A DNA stretch of 64,000 nucleotides from Bacteroidota bacterium. GTDB lineage: Bacteria > Bacteroidota > Bacteroidia > Chitinophagales > Chitinophagaceae. Location: contig CANJPH010000002.1 in assembly GCA_947476145.1 (NCBI GenBank), forward strand, positions 62,001 through 126,000, given 5' to 3'. Positions 41,596 through 51,529 of this stretch are shown here, one piece after another. The stretch's first letter is position 1. Each line of letters starts with the position of its first letter. The position numbers were made by a program, and so were the translations under genes. Under the pieces are notes generated by a model, which saw only the letters and a program-made list of their open reading frames with translations, did no database searches and was not told the origin of the DNA.

Positions 41596-42300
41596 ATGCC
41601 AGAAAATAAAGATGCCAGAGCCTTAGTGAGTACCTATCCAACCGTCCCATTGACGGTAGATTGTGTGATTTTTGGCTTTGATGAGAATTCCTTAAAGGTT
41701 TTGCTCATTAAGAGTGACTTAGCCCAGTTTCACGGTAAGTTGACCCTTTTAGGGGACAATGTCCATACGCATGAGCATTTGGATACCGCTGCTAATAGGG
41801 TATTGAAGGAAAGAACCGGGATGAATGATGTTTTCCTAGAGCAGGTACACACATTTAGCAAACCAGATAGACATCCAGGTGGAAGGGTCGTTACCACAGT
41901 GTATGCTTCCTTGTTAAATATTAAGCATCATGAATTAATCATTCATGACAATGAGCTAAAATGGCATGTGGTTAATCAGATATCCGAAATGGCATTTGAC
42001 CACCAGCCCATTTTAGAAGTTTGTACCAAGTGGTTGCAAAAAAAGATTCAAGAACAACCCATTGCCTTTAATTTACTGCCTGTGAAGTTTTCATTAAGAC
42101 AGCTTCAAAATGTATATGAAGCCATTTTAGATATAAAATTAGATCGACGAAATTTTAGAAAGAAATTCGCATCCATGGGCTTCTTAAATGATACCCACGA
42201 GATGGAAACACATGTTACCCATCGACCTGGCAAATTGTATACTTTTGATTTTGATCAGTACCAACAAAAAAAGAAGCATTTCATTGGCATTGATTTTTAA
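41596..42300 (+). CDS. NUDIX-fold/winged-helix regulator (NrtR/AraR-like)
   Basis: VPLTVDCVIFGFDENSLKVLLIK start of a Nudix domain, C-terminal wHTH (FSLRQLQNVYEAILDIKLDRRNFRKKFASMGFL). Confidence 0.82.
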   Translation: MPENKDARALVSTYPTVPLTVDCVIFGFDENSLKVLLIKSDLAQFHGKLTLLGDNVHTHEHLDTAANRVLKERTGMNDVFLEQVHTFSKPDRHPGGRVVTTVYASLLNIKHHELIIHDNELKWHVVNQISEMAFDHQPILEVCTKWLQKKIQEQPIAFNLLPVKFSLRQLQNVYEAILDIKLDRRNFRKKFASMGFLNDTHEMETHVTHRPGKLYTFDFDQYQQKKKHFIGIDF

Positions 42301-42358
42301 AATATGCCCTAGCTTCCTTATAATTTAATACCTTTATTCACCAATAAAAAGGTATACT

Positions 42359-43234
42359 ATGTTGCATTCAATGACAGGATATGGGCGCGCGGAAACCAGT
42401 TTTAACGATAAGACTTTATTAATTGAAGTAAAATCATTAAACGGCAAGCAGTTTGATTTACGTTTAAATATCCCTTCTTTATTAAAACCTTACGAGGTTG
42501 AAATTAGAAACAAATTAAATGAGACTTTATTTAGAGGAAGTGTAGAATGTTCTATTTCTGTAAAATCAAATGGTGTATCTAAGCCCGTTAGCATTAATAC
42601 GGCTTTAGCAAAATCATATTACCAACCTATTGTTGAATTGGCGAACGAATTAGGGATTGAGAAAGAAAATTTATTAAGTACTTTATTAAAAATGCCGGAT
42701 GTTGTTTCTTCAACCAATGAAATTATTTCAGAGGAAGAGTGGAAGGCCATTTCAAATTTATTACAGTTGGCAATTGATCAATTAATACAACATAGAAAAG
42801 ACGAAGGAAAATCAATTGAAAAAGATTTATTACAAAGAGTCGCAGCCATTGAAGAACAACAAGCCAATATAGCGGTTCACGAACCCAATAGACGTATTAA
42901 GATTAAGGACGGCCTAGTAAAATTATTAGAACAACATGTTGGCGCTGATAAGTATGATACCAATCGTTTAGAGCAAGAGCTTATATATTATATTGAGAAG
43001 ATTGATATTTCCGAAGAAAAGGTAAGACTTACCAATCACTGTGATTATTTTAAAGAAGTATTAAAAGAAGCAGATGCTTCAAAAGGCAAAAAGTTGTCTT
43101 TTATTTTACAAGAAATGGGTAGAGAAATAAATACCACTGGCTCCAAAGCAAACGATATTGAAATTCAGAAGGCAGTCATCCTAATGAAAGATGAATTAGA
43201 AAAAGCAAAAGAGCAAATTTTAAATGTTTTATAA
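42359..43234 (+). CDS. yicC: YicC family endoribonuclease
   Basis: MLHSMTGYGRAETSFNDKTLLIEVKSLNGKQFDLRL...ILQEMGREINTTGSKAND. Confidence 0.95.
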   Translation: MLHSMTGYGRAETSFNDKTLLIEVKSLNGKQFDLRLNIPSLLKPYEVEIRNKLNETLFRGSVECSISVKSNGVSKPVSINTALAKSYYQPIVELANELGIEKENLLSTLLKMPDVVSSTNEIISEEEWKAISNLLQLAIDQLIQHRKDEGKSIEKDLLQRVAAIEEQQANIAVHEPNRRIKIKDGLVKLLEQHVGADKYDTNRLEQELIYYIEKIDISEEKVRLTNHCDYFKEVLKEADASKGKKLSFILQEMGREINTTGSKANDIEIQKAVILMKDELEKAKEQILNVL

Positions 43235-43715
43235 GATGTTGGGAAATAAATTCATTGCTTCTGTTTGTATTATTTTTACATTGACATTTATCACTGCTTG
43301 TCAAACTAAACAATTGTATGAACAAAACACAATTTATCCAAATCACAATTGGTCTTCCAAGCAGGTAAATGAATATGCTTTTACCATTACAGATACTTCA
43401 GCGGTATATAACGTGTTCTTTGTGATTAGGCATCATAATGCGTATCATTATAAAAATATATTTATACAGTTAAATACGACATCACCCGACAACACCATTA
43501 CGAAACAATCTGTAGATTTAAATTTAGCCGATGATGCTAAAGGATGGTTGGGTGTGGGTATGGATGATATTTATGATCAACGAATTCCAGTGAATACGAC
43601 CCCGGTACATTTCAAGAAGGGCTTGTATAAGTTTGCACTTTCTCATACGATGAGAGAGGATCCGCTTGAAAATGTTTTATCAACAGGCATCCGCGTTGAA
43701 AAAGTGAAACCATGA
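43224..43715 (+). CDS. gldH: Gliding motility lipoprotein GldH
   Basis: Lipobox FITACQT and GldH-like body (YAFTITDTSAVYNVFFVIRHHNAYHYKNIFI). Confidence 0.85.
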   Translation: MFYKMLGNKFIASVCIIFTLTFITACQTKQLYEQNTIYPNHNWSSKQVNEYAFTITDTSAVYNVFFVIRHHNAYHYKNIFIQLNTTSPDNTITKQSVDLNLADDAKGWLGVGMDDIYDQRIPVNTTPVHFKKGLYKFALSHTMREDPLENVLSTGIRVEKVKP

Positions 43716-44695
43716 TAGATATTTTCAAGAAAATAAATAAGCTTCAATTGGTTAGGGTAGTTTATTGGTTGTTCCTTGCCTATATGGTGGCAGCTTTTAT
43801 TTGGTGGTATGTTACCTTAGTGAATCAGAATGAACAAATTGCCAACGTCCAATATGGAGTGATGCAAACCGGTGACCCTAACCTAGTTCAAAAAGTGCAT
43901 GCGATTGAGGATTTTCAACTTAGAAAAAACAAACAATATTTAGGAGAAGGGATCACTATTTTATTTTTATTTCTATGTGGTGCTATCTATGTATATCGCT
44001 CACTTATAAAGCAGATACGCTATACCAATCAGCAGCAAAATTTCATGATGGCAGTAACCCATGAATTAAAAACACCTATTGCAATTACACAGTTGAATGT
44101 GGAAACACTCCTCAAGCGAAACCTGGATTCAGAACAGCAAAAAAAATTGCTGGAAGTTTCGCTGGTGGAAACCCAAAGACTAGATAATTTATGTAATAAT
44201 ATTTTATTGGCCTCGCAGTTGGATATGGGAGCGTACCAAGCCAATACACAAGAAGTTGACTTTTCTAATATCGTTGAACAAACGGTACAAATATTTAAGA
44301 ATCGCTTTCAGGAAAGAAAATTTACAAGCGCAGTACAAACTGGAATCTTCATAAAAGGTGAATCGGTATTACTACAGTTATTAATCAATAATTTAATTGA
44401 CAACGCAATTAAATATTCTCCAATTGAAGAGGTTATTGAAATTGAGTTATTGCAATTAAATGATATCACTAAATTATTGGTAAAAGATAAGGGGGTTGGT
44501 GTTCAAGTAAATGACAAGGAAAAAATATTTGAAAAATTTTATAGAGTAGGCGCAGAACACACGCGCTCTACAAAGGGTACTGGTCTTGGATTGTATTTAT
44601 GCAAACGCATAGCCCTATTTCACAATGCAAAAATTATGGTATCCTCTAATAGTCCAAAAGGAAGTATCTTTTCATTTACATTCAGATCCAATTAG
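43712..44695 (+). CDS. Sensor histidine kinase
   Basis: Two TM segments, H-box MMAVTHELKTPIAITQLN, N-box LINNLIDNAIKYSP, G-boxes; ATGA overlap with gldH stop. Confidence 0.95.
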   Translation: MIDIFKKINKLQLVRVVYWLFLAYMVAAFIWWYVTLVNQNEQIANVQYGVMQTGDPNLVQKVHAIEDFQLRKNKQYLGEGITILFLFLCGAIYVYRSLIKQIRYTNQQQNFMMAVTHELKTPIAITQLNVETLLKRNLDSEQQKKLLEVSLVETQRLDNLCNNILLASQLDMGAYQANTQEVDFSNIVEQTVQIFKNRFQERKFTSAVQTGIFIKGESVLLQLLINNLIDNAIKYSPIEEVIEIELLQLNDITKLLVKDKGVGVQVNDKEKIFEKFYRVGAEHTRSTKGTGLGLYLCKRIALFHNAKIMVSSNSPKGSIFSFTFRSN

Positions 44696-44696
44696 C

Positions 44697-45392
44697 ATGG
44701 CCAATCATTTAATTTTATTGGTGGAAGATGAAGTGCATTTGCACGACGCACTAAAATTAAATTTAAGTTTAGAAGGTTATGAAGTCACTTCTGCCTTTGA
44801 TGGTCCAGAAGCCTTAAAACAAATTGAAAACGCAGCCTTTGATTTAATTATTTTGGATGTAATGCTTCCTGGCATTGACGGTTTTGCGATTACGGAAATT
44901 GTAAGATTAAAAAATAATCAAACGCCCATTTTGATTTTAAGTGCAAAAAACACAACTGCCAATAAAGTACAGGGGTTAAAAATTGGCGCGGATGATTATA
45001 TGACCAAGCCTTTTAACCTGGAAGAACTTTTATTGAGGGTCGCTAAATTGATACAAAAAACAAATAAAGCGGTGCAGTTGCCGAATATAGAAACATATAT
45101 TTTTTCTGGCAATCGATTTGATTTTGAATCCTCGGAAGCCATCAGTTTTTCGGGTGAAAAAATACTTTTGACCAAAAAAGAAGCCATGTTGCTTAAACTA
45201 TTAATAGATCATAAAAACAAGGTGGTTTCTAGGGAGCATATTTTACAAACTGTTTGGGGCTATAATGTATTTCCCAATACCCGCACCATTGACAATTTTA
45301 TACTCAATTTTAGGAAGTATTTTGAGAAAGATGCTAGACAACCTGCCCATTTTATATCCATTCGTGGAGTGGGGTATAAATTCCAAGATTAG
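44697..45392 (+). CDS. OmpR-family response regulator
   Basis: LLVEDEVHLHDAL, LIILDVMLPGIDGF, KPFNLEELLLRV, trans_reg_C C-terminus; start at ATG 44697 just after the kinase stop. Confidence 0.95.
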   Translation: MANHLILLVEDEVHLHDALKLNLSLEGYEVTSAFDGPEALKQIENAAFDLIILDVMLPGIDGFAITEIVRLKNNQTPILILSAKNTTANKVQGLKIGADDYMTKPFNLEELLLRVAKLIQKTNKAVQLPNIETYIFSGNRFDFESSEAISFSGEKILLTKKEAMLLKLLIDHKNKVVSREHILQTVWGYNVFPNTRTIDNFILNFRKYFEKDARQPAHFISIRGVGYKFQD

Positions 45393-45451
45393 CTGCCTTT
45401 TAGGCAATCTTTTGCTAGATTTTGCGTTTAAAGTGTAGTTAATTTAAGTAA

Positions 45452-46585
45452 ATGTCATTGTCTTCCATTCAGGATTTTGTTGAACCCGTTAATTTGGACC
45501 TTCTTTCCAAGGATGAAGGCTATAGAGATACCCAGTTAGGTAAGCATATATTAGTGAATCAGGGTAGTTTGCCTGATATTACCCATGCCGACATTGTTAT
45601 TATTGGAGCTGGTGAATGCAGGGGCGCCGGATTTGCATTAAATGGCCATGAAGCCGCGGATGCCATTAGGGCCGCTTTTTATAATTTATATTATTGGCAT
45701 GCTCAGGTAACCATTGCGGACATTGGGAATGTTAAATTAGGACAAACCATTTCGGATAGTTATGCTGCCATGAGAACGGTCATTTCCGAGTTAATTCTCC
45801 AAAATAAGAAAGTTGTTATTATAGGTGGATCCCATGACCTAACCCTGGCACAGTACCATGCATACACTTCTATTCCAACACTTGTAAATGCAGTGGTTGT
45901 GGATGCTAAAATTGATTTGGATTTGGAAGCGAGGCTTCCGTCGGATCATTTCTTGGAAGAATTATTTACAGGATTACCCAATCACTTGAATCATTATGCG
46001 CATATTGGATTTCAAAGTTATTTTATGCATCCACATATGCTGGAAACTATTGATAAATTAAGATTTGATTGTTTTAGATTAGGTAAAGTGAGAGAGAATA
46101 TTGAGGAAATGGAACCTGCTATACGAGATAGTCATTTAATGAGTTTTGATATTAGTGCCATTCAAAATGCACATGCGCCTGCTAATTTAATTACCACTAA
46201 CGGTTTTAATGGGGAAGAGGCTTGTGTTTTAATGCAATATGCTGGAATGAGTTGGAAAACAAGTAGTATAGGGCTTTTTGGATATCAGACCGAGCAGGAT
46301 CAAAATGGATTAACAGCAATCCAAATGGCACAGATGATTTGGTATATTGTAGACGGGGTGCATAAGGGTAAAAAAGAATCCCCATTAACTGATATTGAAA
46401 GGTTTAAGGAATTTCATATAGCTTTTACGGATATTGACACTAAGTTTTTACAAAGTAAAAGCACGGGTCGTTGGTGGATGCAATTACATAATGAGCAATG
46501 GTGCCCTTGTAGTTATAAAGATTATTTAGTAGCTTCCAATAACGAAATTCCCGAAAGATGGTTAAGAGCATTAGAAAGAGAGTAA
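45452..46585 (+). CDS. Formimidoylglutamase-like arginase-fold protein
   Basis: Arginase-fold motifs VVIIGGSHDLT, VVDAKIDLD, MSFDISAIQNAHAP. Confidence 0.8.
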   Translation: MSLSSIQDFVEPVNLDLLSKDEGYRDTQLGKHILVNQGSLPDITHADIVIIGAGECRGAGFALNGHEAADAIRAAFYNLYYWHAQVTIADIGNVKLGQTISDSYAAMRTVISELILQNKKVVIIGGSHDLTLAQYHAYTSIPTLVNAVVVDAKIDLDLEARLPSDHFLEELFTGLPNHLNHYAHIGFQSYFMHPHMLETIDKLRFDCFRLGKVRENIEEMEPAIRDSHLMSFDISAIQNAHAPANLITTNGFNGEEACVLMQYAGMSWKTSSIGLFGYQTEQDQNGLTAIQMAQMIWYIVDGVHKGKKESPLTDIERFKEFHIAFTDIDTKFLQSKSTGRWWMQLHNEQWCPCSYKDYLVASNNEIPERWLRALERE

Positions 46586-47874
46586 GCACTCCCCTACAAT
46601 TTATTTTAATTACGGCATTATTTTCATTGTCTGCATGCAATGTTCAAAAAGCGCAAAAAACGCTATTAAAATCGGCTAGTTTAAAAGGAGCGCATGTAGG
46701 CATTGCGGTATATAACCAAACAACGCAAAAGTGGGTGGACAAGCATAAGAGCAGTGATTATTATACACCTGCTAGTAATACCAAAATTCAGTCTTGTTAT
46801 TTAGGGATGAAATATTTAAAGGATTCCATTCCTGGATGGCAGTTTGCAGAAAATAAAGATTCCATTTTTTTAATGCCTTTGGGTGACCCCACTTTTTTAC
46901 ATCCAGACTTTGCCTATCAGCCGATTGCTGAATTAATAAAGACAACTAAAAAACAAGTTGTTTTGTGTTTACCTAATAACGCTGATAACTTTTCTATGTA
47001 TGGAAAAGGTTGGTCATGGGAAGACTATGATCAGGATTATCAGCCAGAAAGAAATAGATTAAATATATATGGCAATGTGGTAACCGTATATAAAAAAAAT
47101 GGGGGTGTTGAATTAAAGCCCAATTATTTTACAAAAAATCAAACCCTTCCAAAACAATATACTGTTTGGTCTCGTGAAAGAACAAGCAATCAATTTAGTG
47201 CAAATTCAGAAGTGATAAAAAATCCTGAGCAACAAGTGCCATTTATTACGGGTGCAAATTATACGTTGGCAAAATCGTTGATTGAGGATACCTTGCATCC
47301 TGCTTTTCCTATTGTGATCCAAAAAGGATGGAATCAATCCAATTCAACCATTATTAAAACCGTTCCAACAGATAGTTTATTAAAAGTAATGATGTACCGT
47401 AGTGACAATTTTTTTGCTGAGCAGGTTTTATTAATGACGAGTCAACAATTACTAGGGAAAATGGATGATGCTGCTATTATTGATACCATTTTAAAAACAG
47501 ATTTTGCTAATTTTCCTCAGCAACCGCAGTGGGTAGATGGTAGCGGATTAAGCCGTTTTAATTTGACGACACCTGAAAACTATATTAGCCTATTGCAAAA
47601 AATGGAAGCTGAATTTCCAATGGAAAGGATAAAAGCTATTTTCGCACAGGGTGGAAAAGGAACGCTATCAAGTTATTATAAAGAGATACCTGGCCAGTTG
47701 TATGCTAAAACCGGTTCCCTTGGAAATCAAATCGCTTTAAGCGGATATATCTTTACTAATAATGGGTCTAAGTTATTATTCTCTGTATTGGTTGCTAATC
47801 ATGTGAGTCCTACTTCTTATGCAGTAAGACATGCGGTAGAAGAATATTTGACCGCCATCATGAAAGAATATTAG
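46558..47874 (+). CDS. dacB: D-alanyl-D-alanine carboxypeptidase/endopeptidase, PBP4/DacB-like
   Basis: SxxK (PASNTKIQS), SDN (YRSDNFF) and KTG (YAKTGSLGN) motifs; overlaps upstream gene by 28 nt. Confidence 0.88.
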   Translation: MVKSIRKRVSTPLQFILITALFSLSACNVQKAQKTLLKSASLKGAHVGIAVYNQTTQKWVDKHKSSDYYTPASNTKIQSCYLGMKYLKDSIPGWQFAENKDSIFLMPLGDPTFLHPDFAYQPIAELIKTTKKQVVLCLPNNADNFSMYGKGWSWEDYDQDYQPERNRLNIYGNVVTVYKKNGGVELKPNYFTKNQTLPKQYTVWSRERTSNQFSANSEVIKNPEQQVPFITGANYTLAKSLIEDTLHPAFPIVIQKGWNQSNSTIIKTVPTDSLLKVMMYRSDNFFAEQVLLMTSQQLLGKMDDAAIIDTILKTDFANFPQQPQWVDGSGLSRFNLTTPENYISLLQKMEAEFPMERIKAIFAQGGKGTLSSYYKEIPGQLYAKTGSLGNQIALSGYIFTNNGSKLLFSVLVANHVSPTSYAVRHAVEEYLTAIMKEY

Positions 47875-47887
47875 TGTAATTAAATGA

Positions 47888-49748
47888 TTACTTGCTAAAT
47901 AGCCCGTCTAAATACCCTTCTTTAAAATCAATATAGGTGGGAGCGCCACTTGCACTTACATTAGGGGATTCACAATTAAACAGCGAGTCTATCAATCCAT
48001 GCATTTCTTTTTGAGAAAGGGGCTGGCCTGCTTTAATAGCCGACTGTCTCGCCATGCATCGAATTAACTTTTCTCTTTTGCCAAATTTAATATCTCCGCT
48101 AAAATGTTTGAATTGCTCTAATAATAATTCAATTGCATTTTTTTCATTTCCAGAAATTACATCCGCAGGAATTCCCTGAATGATAAAACTGTTTTGTCCA
48201 AAAGGCTCTATCTCATAACCAATGATGGCTAAGTCCTCAATCATATCTTCTAATAAAATAGCATCGGGTACGCTCAATTCTAATACAACAGGGAATAAGC
48301 TTTTTTGCGTTGCATGAGGTTGTACACTTGCCTTTTGATATTTTTCATACAATACTCTTTCGTGTGCTAGTTGTTGGTGCACCATAATAAATCCTGCACC
48401 AACAGGGGCAAGAATATAGGTATTATTAATTTGTAATAAGGCAGCATTTTCGTCTATTAAAACAGCTGCTGAATCCTTATACAGCCCCATAGAAGAGGAC
48501 TTTACAATGTACGATTCGTTCCCATTTTCAATCCCATCTTGATTTGCCGTGGTGGGTAGCTCACTAAAAAAACTTTTCCATGCTGTTTTTTCACCTTCAC
48601 TTACTCTTGGAATAAAGTGCGCTTGATTTTTTTGTGTAAAACCTGCATACAAGGAACTACTTGCTGCATTATTTTTTTGCTCCTCACTTGCTGGTTTTTG
48701 AATCGCATCCAATTGCTGAATATCGGCATCTAAGGAAAAATCTAAAGAAGGAGCGATGCTAAATTGTGCCAACGCATGTCTTACTGCTGCTTGTACAAAA
48801 GCGTAAATAATTTTGTCATCCTCAAATTTAATTTCCTGCTTGGTAGGGTGTACGTTAATATCCACTTGTGCAGGATCCACGTCAATGTACAAAATATAAC
48901 TAGGGAAGCTTTCCTTTGGTATTAAACCATCAAATGCATTGGCAATGGCATGATGTAAATAGGCACTCTTAATAAAACGGCGGTTTACAAAAAAGTATTG
49001 ATCGCTTCTTGTTTTTTTAGCCGTTTCTGGTTTACCAACAAAGCCGGAAATAGTGAGATAGTCTGTTTTTTCGCCTACTGCTACTAGTTTTGTTTGATAA
49101 CTATTACCCAGCACATGTATCGCTCTTTGTTTAAAACTTCCTGACTCCCAATGAAAAACATCCTGACCGTTATTAGTGAAACTAAAATAAATTTCAGGAA
49201 AGGCCAATGCCACTCTAGTAAACTCTTCTATAATATGTTTTAATTCGGCTGAATTACTTTTTAAAAAATTTCTTCTTGCAGGTACGTTGAAAAATAAATT
49301 TTTCATGCTTATGTTGGTACCTACTGGACAGGATACCGGGCTGGTCTCGCTTACCTGACTGTTTTCAATTTCAACACTGGTACCCAATTCATCTTCGGCT
49401 TGTCTTGTTTTTAAATTGACTTGTGCCACTGCAGCAATGGAAGCCAAAGCCTCACCTCTAAAACCCATGGTTCTAATTTGAAACAAATCTTCAATGGAAC
49501 TTATTTTACTAGTAGCATGACGGGCAAAGGCATTTTGAGCATCAATGGGGTTCATGCCCTTCCCATTGTCAATGACTTGAATTAAGGCTTTTCCTGCGTC
49601 ATTGATCATTAATTTAATTTCTGTAGCGCCTGCATCTACCGCATTTTCCAATAATTCCTTCACAGCACTGGCAGGTCTTTGAATAACCTCACCTGCCGCA
49701 ATTTGATTGGCAATATGATCTGGTAATAAATGAATGCTGTTGGCCACT
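47888..49748 (-). CDS. mutL: DNA mismatch repair protein MutL
   Basis: IHLLPDHIANQIAAGEVIQRPASAVKELLENAVDAGAT, GFRGEALASIAAVA; GTG start at 49748 preferred over ORF-track start 49789. Confidence 0.95.
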
Positions 49749-49778
49749 ATTAAATCTTTTAAAGTGTGTAAAAGTAGT

Positions 49779-49786
49779 AAATTTGC
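49779..49786 (+). promoter_or_regulatory. Putative -7 element TAAATTTG for M3 peptidase gene
   Basis: TAnnTTTG match 18 nt upstream of the ATG at 49805; no clear -33 element seen. Confidence 0.35.
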
Positions 49787-49804
49787 CACTTAAAATCTCA
49801 ACTT

Positions 49805-51529
49805 ATGCTTAGAACAGCAGACATCAAAAAAACACCTCATCATTACCTTCCCGGTGACTTTATTTTAACGGATTGGGCAGGTTTAGCGCCCTTTTTTAAG
49901 GAGTTAACCGACAGGCCAATCAATAACAAGGCCGAACTTGAAAAATGGTTAAAAGACTTGAGTGAATTAGAGGCGTTTATTAGTGAAGATGCTTGCTGGA
50001 GACAAATAAAAATGACTTGTGATACCACGGATAAATCTTTGGAAGACGCATTTACGTATTTCTGTATGGAGATTCAACCACAAATGCAACCTTATGCGGA
50101 TGCCTTAAATAAAAAATTAATTGCATCTCCTTTTACTACCGAATTAGACAAAGCCGAATATTTCACTTATTTGCGTTCAGTAAAAAAGAGCATTGAATTA
50201 TTTAGAACGGAAAACATTCCTTTGCAAGCAGAACTAAGTGTGTTGCAACAACAATATGGCACTATTGCTGGTAAGATGACTATTGAAATGAATGGACAGG
50301 AATATACTTTACAACAAGCTTCTCAGTTTTTAGAAAATGAAGACAGATTGGTAAGAGAAGAAGCGTATAAAAAAATTCAAGAACGCCGTTTGCAGGATCA
50401 GGACACCATGCATGAATTGTTTACCACCCTTATTCAAAAAAGACATCAGGTAGCAGTCAATGCTGGCTTTGTTAATTATAGAGATTATAAGTTTGCGGAG
50501 TTAGGTCGCTTTGATTACACTAAAGAGGACTGCTTCCAATTTCATGAAGCCATAAAATTACATGTACTTCCCTTAATTGATAAAATTTATGATCGTAAAA
50601 AACAAAAACTGGGGTTGGATATTTTAAAGCCTTGGGATACCGAAGCGGAACCCACTGGAACCAAGCCTTTGAGGCCATTTACAGATGGTAAGGATTTGTA
50701 TGAAAAATCGGTGGCTTGCTTTGAAAAACTAAACCCTTTCTTTGCGGATTGCTTGAGAAAGATGAACGATTTAAAACACTTTGATTTAGAAAGTAGAAAA
50801 GGGAAAGCCCCAGGTGGATACAATTGTCCTTTAGCAGAATCCGGTGCGCCATTTATTTTTATGAATGCAGCCGGCCAAATGAGTGATGTAACCACCATGG
50901 TGCATGAAGGCGGACACGCTATTCATTCTTTTTTAGCACACCCGCTTTCTTTAAGTGCATTTAAAGAATACCCCATGGAGATTGCCGAAGTGGCAAGTAT
51001 GTCTATGGAATTATTTACCATGAATCATTGGCAATCTTTTTTTGATAATGAATCTGATTTAAACCGTGCAAAAGAACATCAGCTAGAACGCACTATTACC
51101 ATTTTCCCATGGATAGCGATTATTGATAAATTTCAACATTGGGTATACGAAAATCCAAATCATACCATTGACGAAAGAACTAGTAATTGGACTTCTATTT
51201 TAAAAGAATTTTCTACCAATAGTATTGATTATACAGGGCTTGACATGTATCGCGCTATTGGATGGCAAAGACAATTGCATTTATTTGAAGTGCCGTTCTA
51301 TTACATTGAATATGGAATTGCACAATTAGGCGCTATTGGCATGTGGATGCAATATCAAAAAAATCCTATTGAAGCCTTGGAAAATTATATGAATGCTTTG
51401 GCATTAGGAGGCACTAAAACCTTACCTGAATTGTATCAGACAGCCGGTTTAGAATTTAATTTCTCGCCCAACTATGTAAAAACCTTAATGGATTTTACCA
51501 ACGAAGAGCTAGAAAAATTATTTTACTAA
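49805..51529 (+). CDS. M3 family metallopeptidase (oligoendopeptidase F-like)
   Basis: VHEGGHAIHSFLA HExxH zinc site and downstream E (PMEIAEVASMSMELF). Confidence 0.92.
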   Translation: MLRTADIKKTPHHYLPGDFILTDWAGLAPFFKELTDRPINNKAELEKWLKDLSELEAFISEDACWRQIKMTCDTTDKSLEDAFTYFCMEIQPQMQPYADALNKKLIASPFTTELDKAEYFTYLRSVKKSIELFRTENIPLQAELSVLQQQYGTIAGKMTIEMNGQEYTLQQASQFLENEDRLVREEAYKKIQERRLQDQDTMHELFTTLIQKRHQVAVNAGFVNYRDYKFAELGRFDYTKEDCFQFHEAIKLHVLPLIDKIYDRKKQKLGLDILKPWDTEAEPTGTKPLRPFTDGKDLYEKSVACFEKLNPFFADCLRKMNDLKHFDLESRKGKAPGGYNCPLAESGAPFIFMNAAGQMSDVTTMVHEGGHAIHSFLAHPLSLSAFKEYPMEIAEVASMSMELFTMNHWQSFFDNESDLNRAKEHQLERTITIFPWIAIIDKFQHWVYENPNHTIDERTSNWTSILKEFSTNSIDYTGLDMYRAIGWQRQLHLFEVPFYYIEYGIAQLGAIGMWMQYQKNPIEALENYMNALALGGTKTLPELYQTAGLEFNFSPNYVKTLMDFTNEELEKLFY

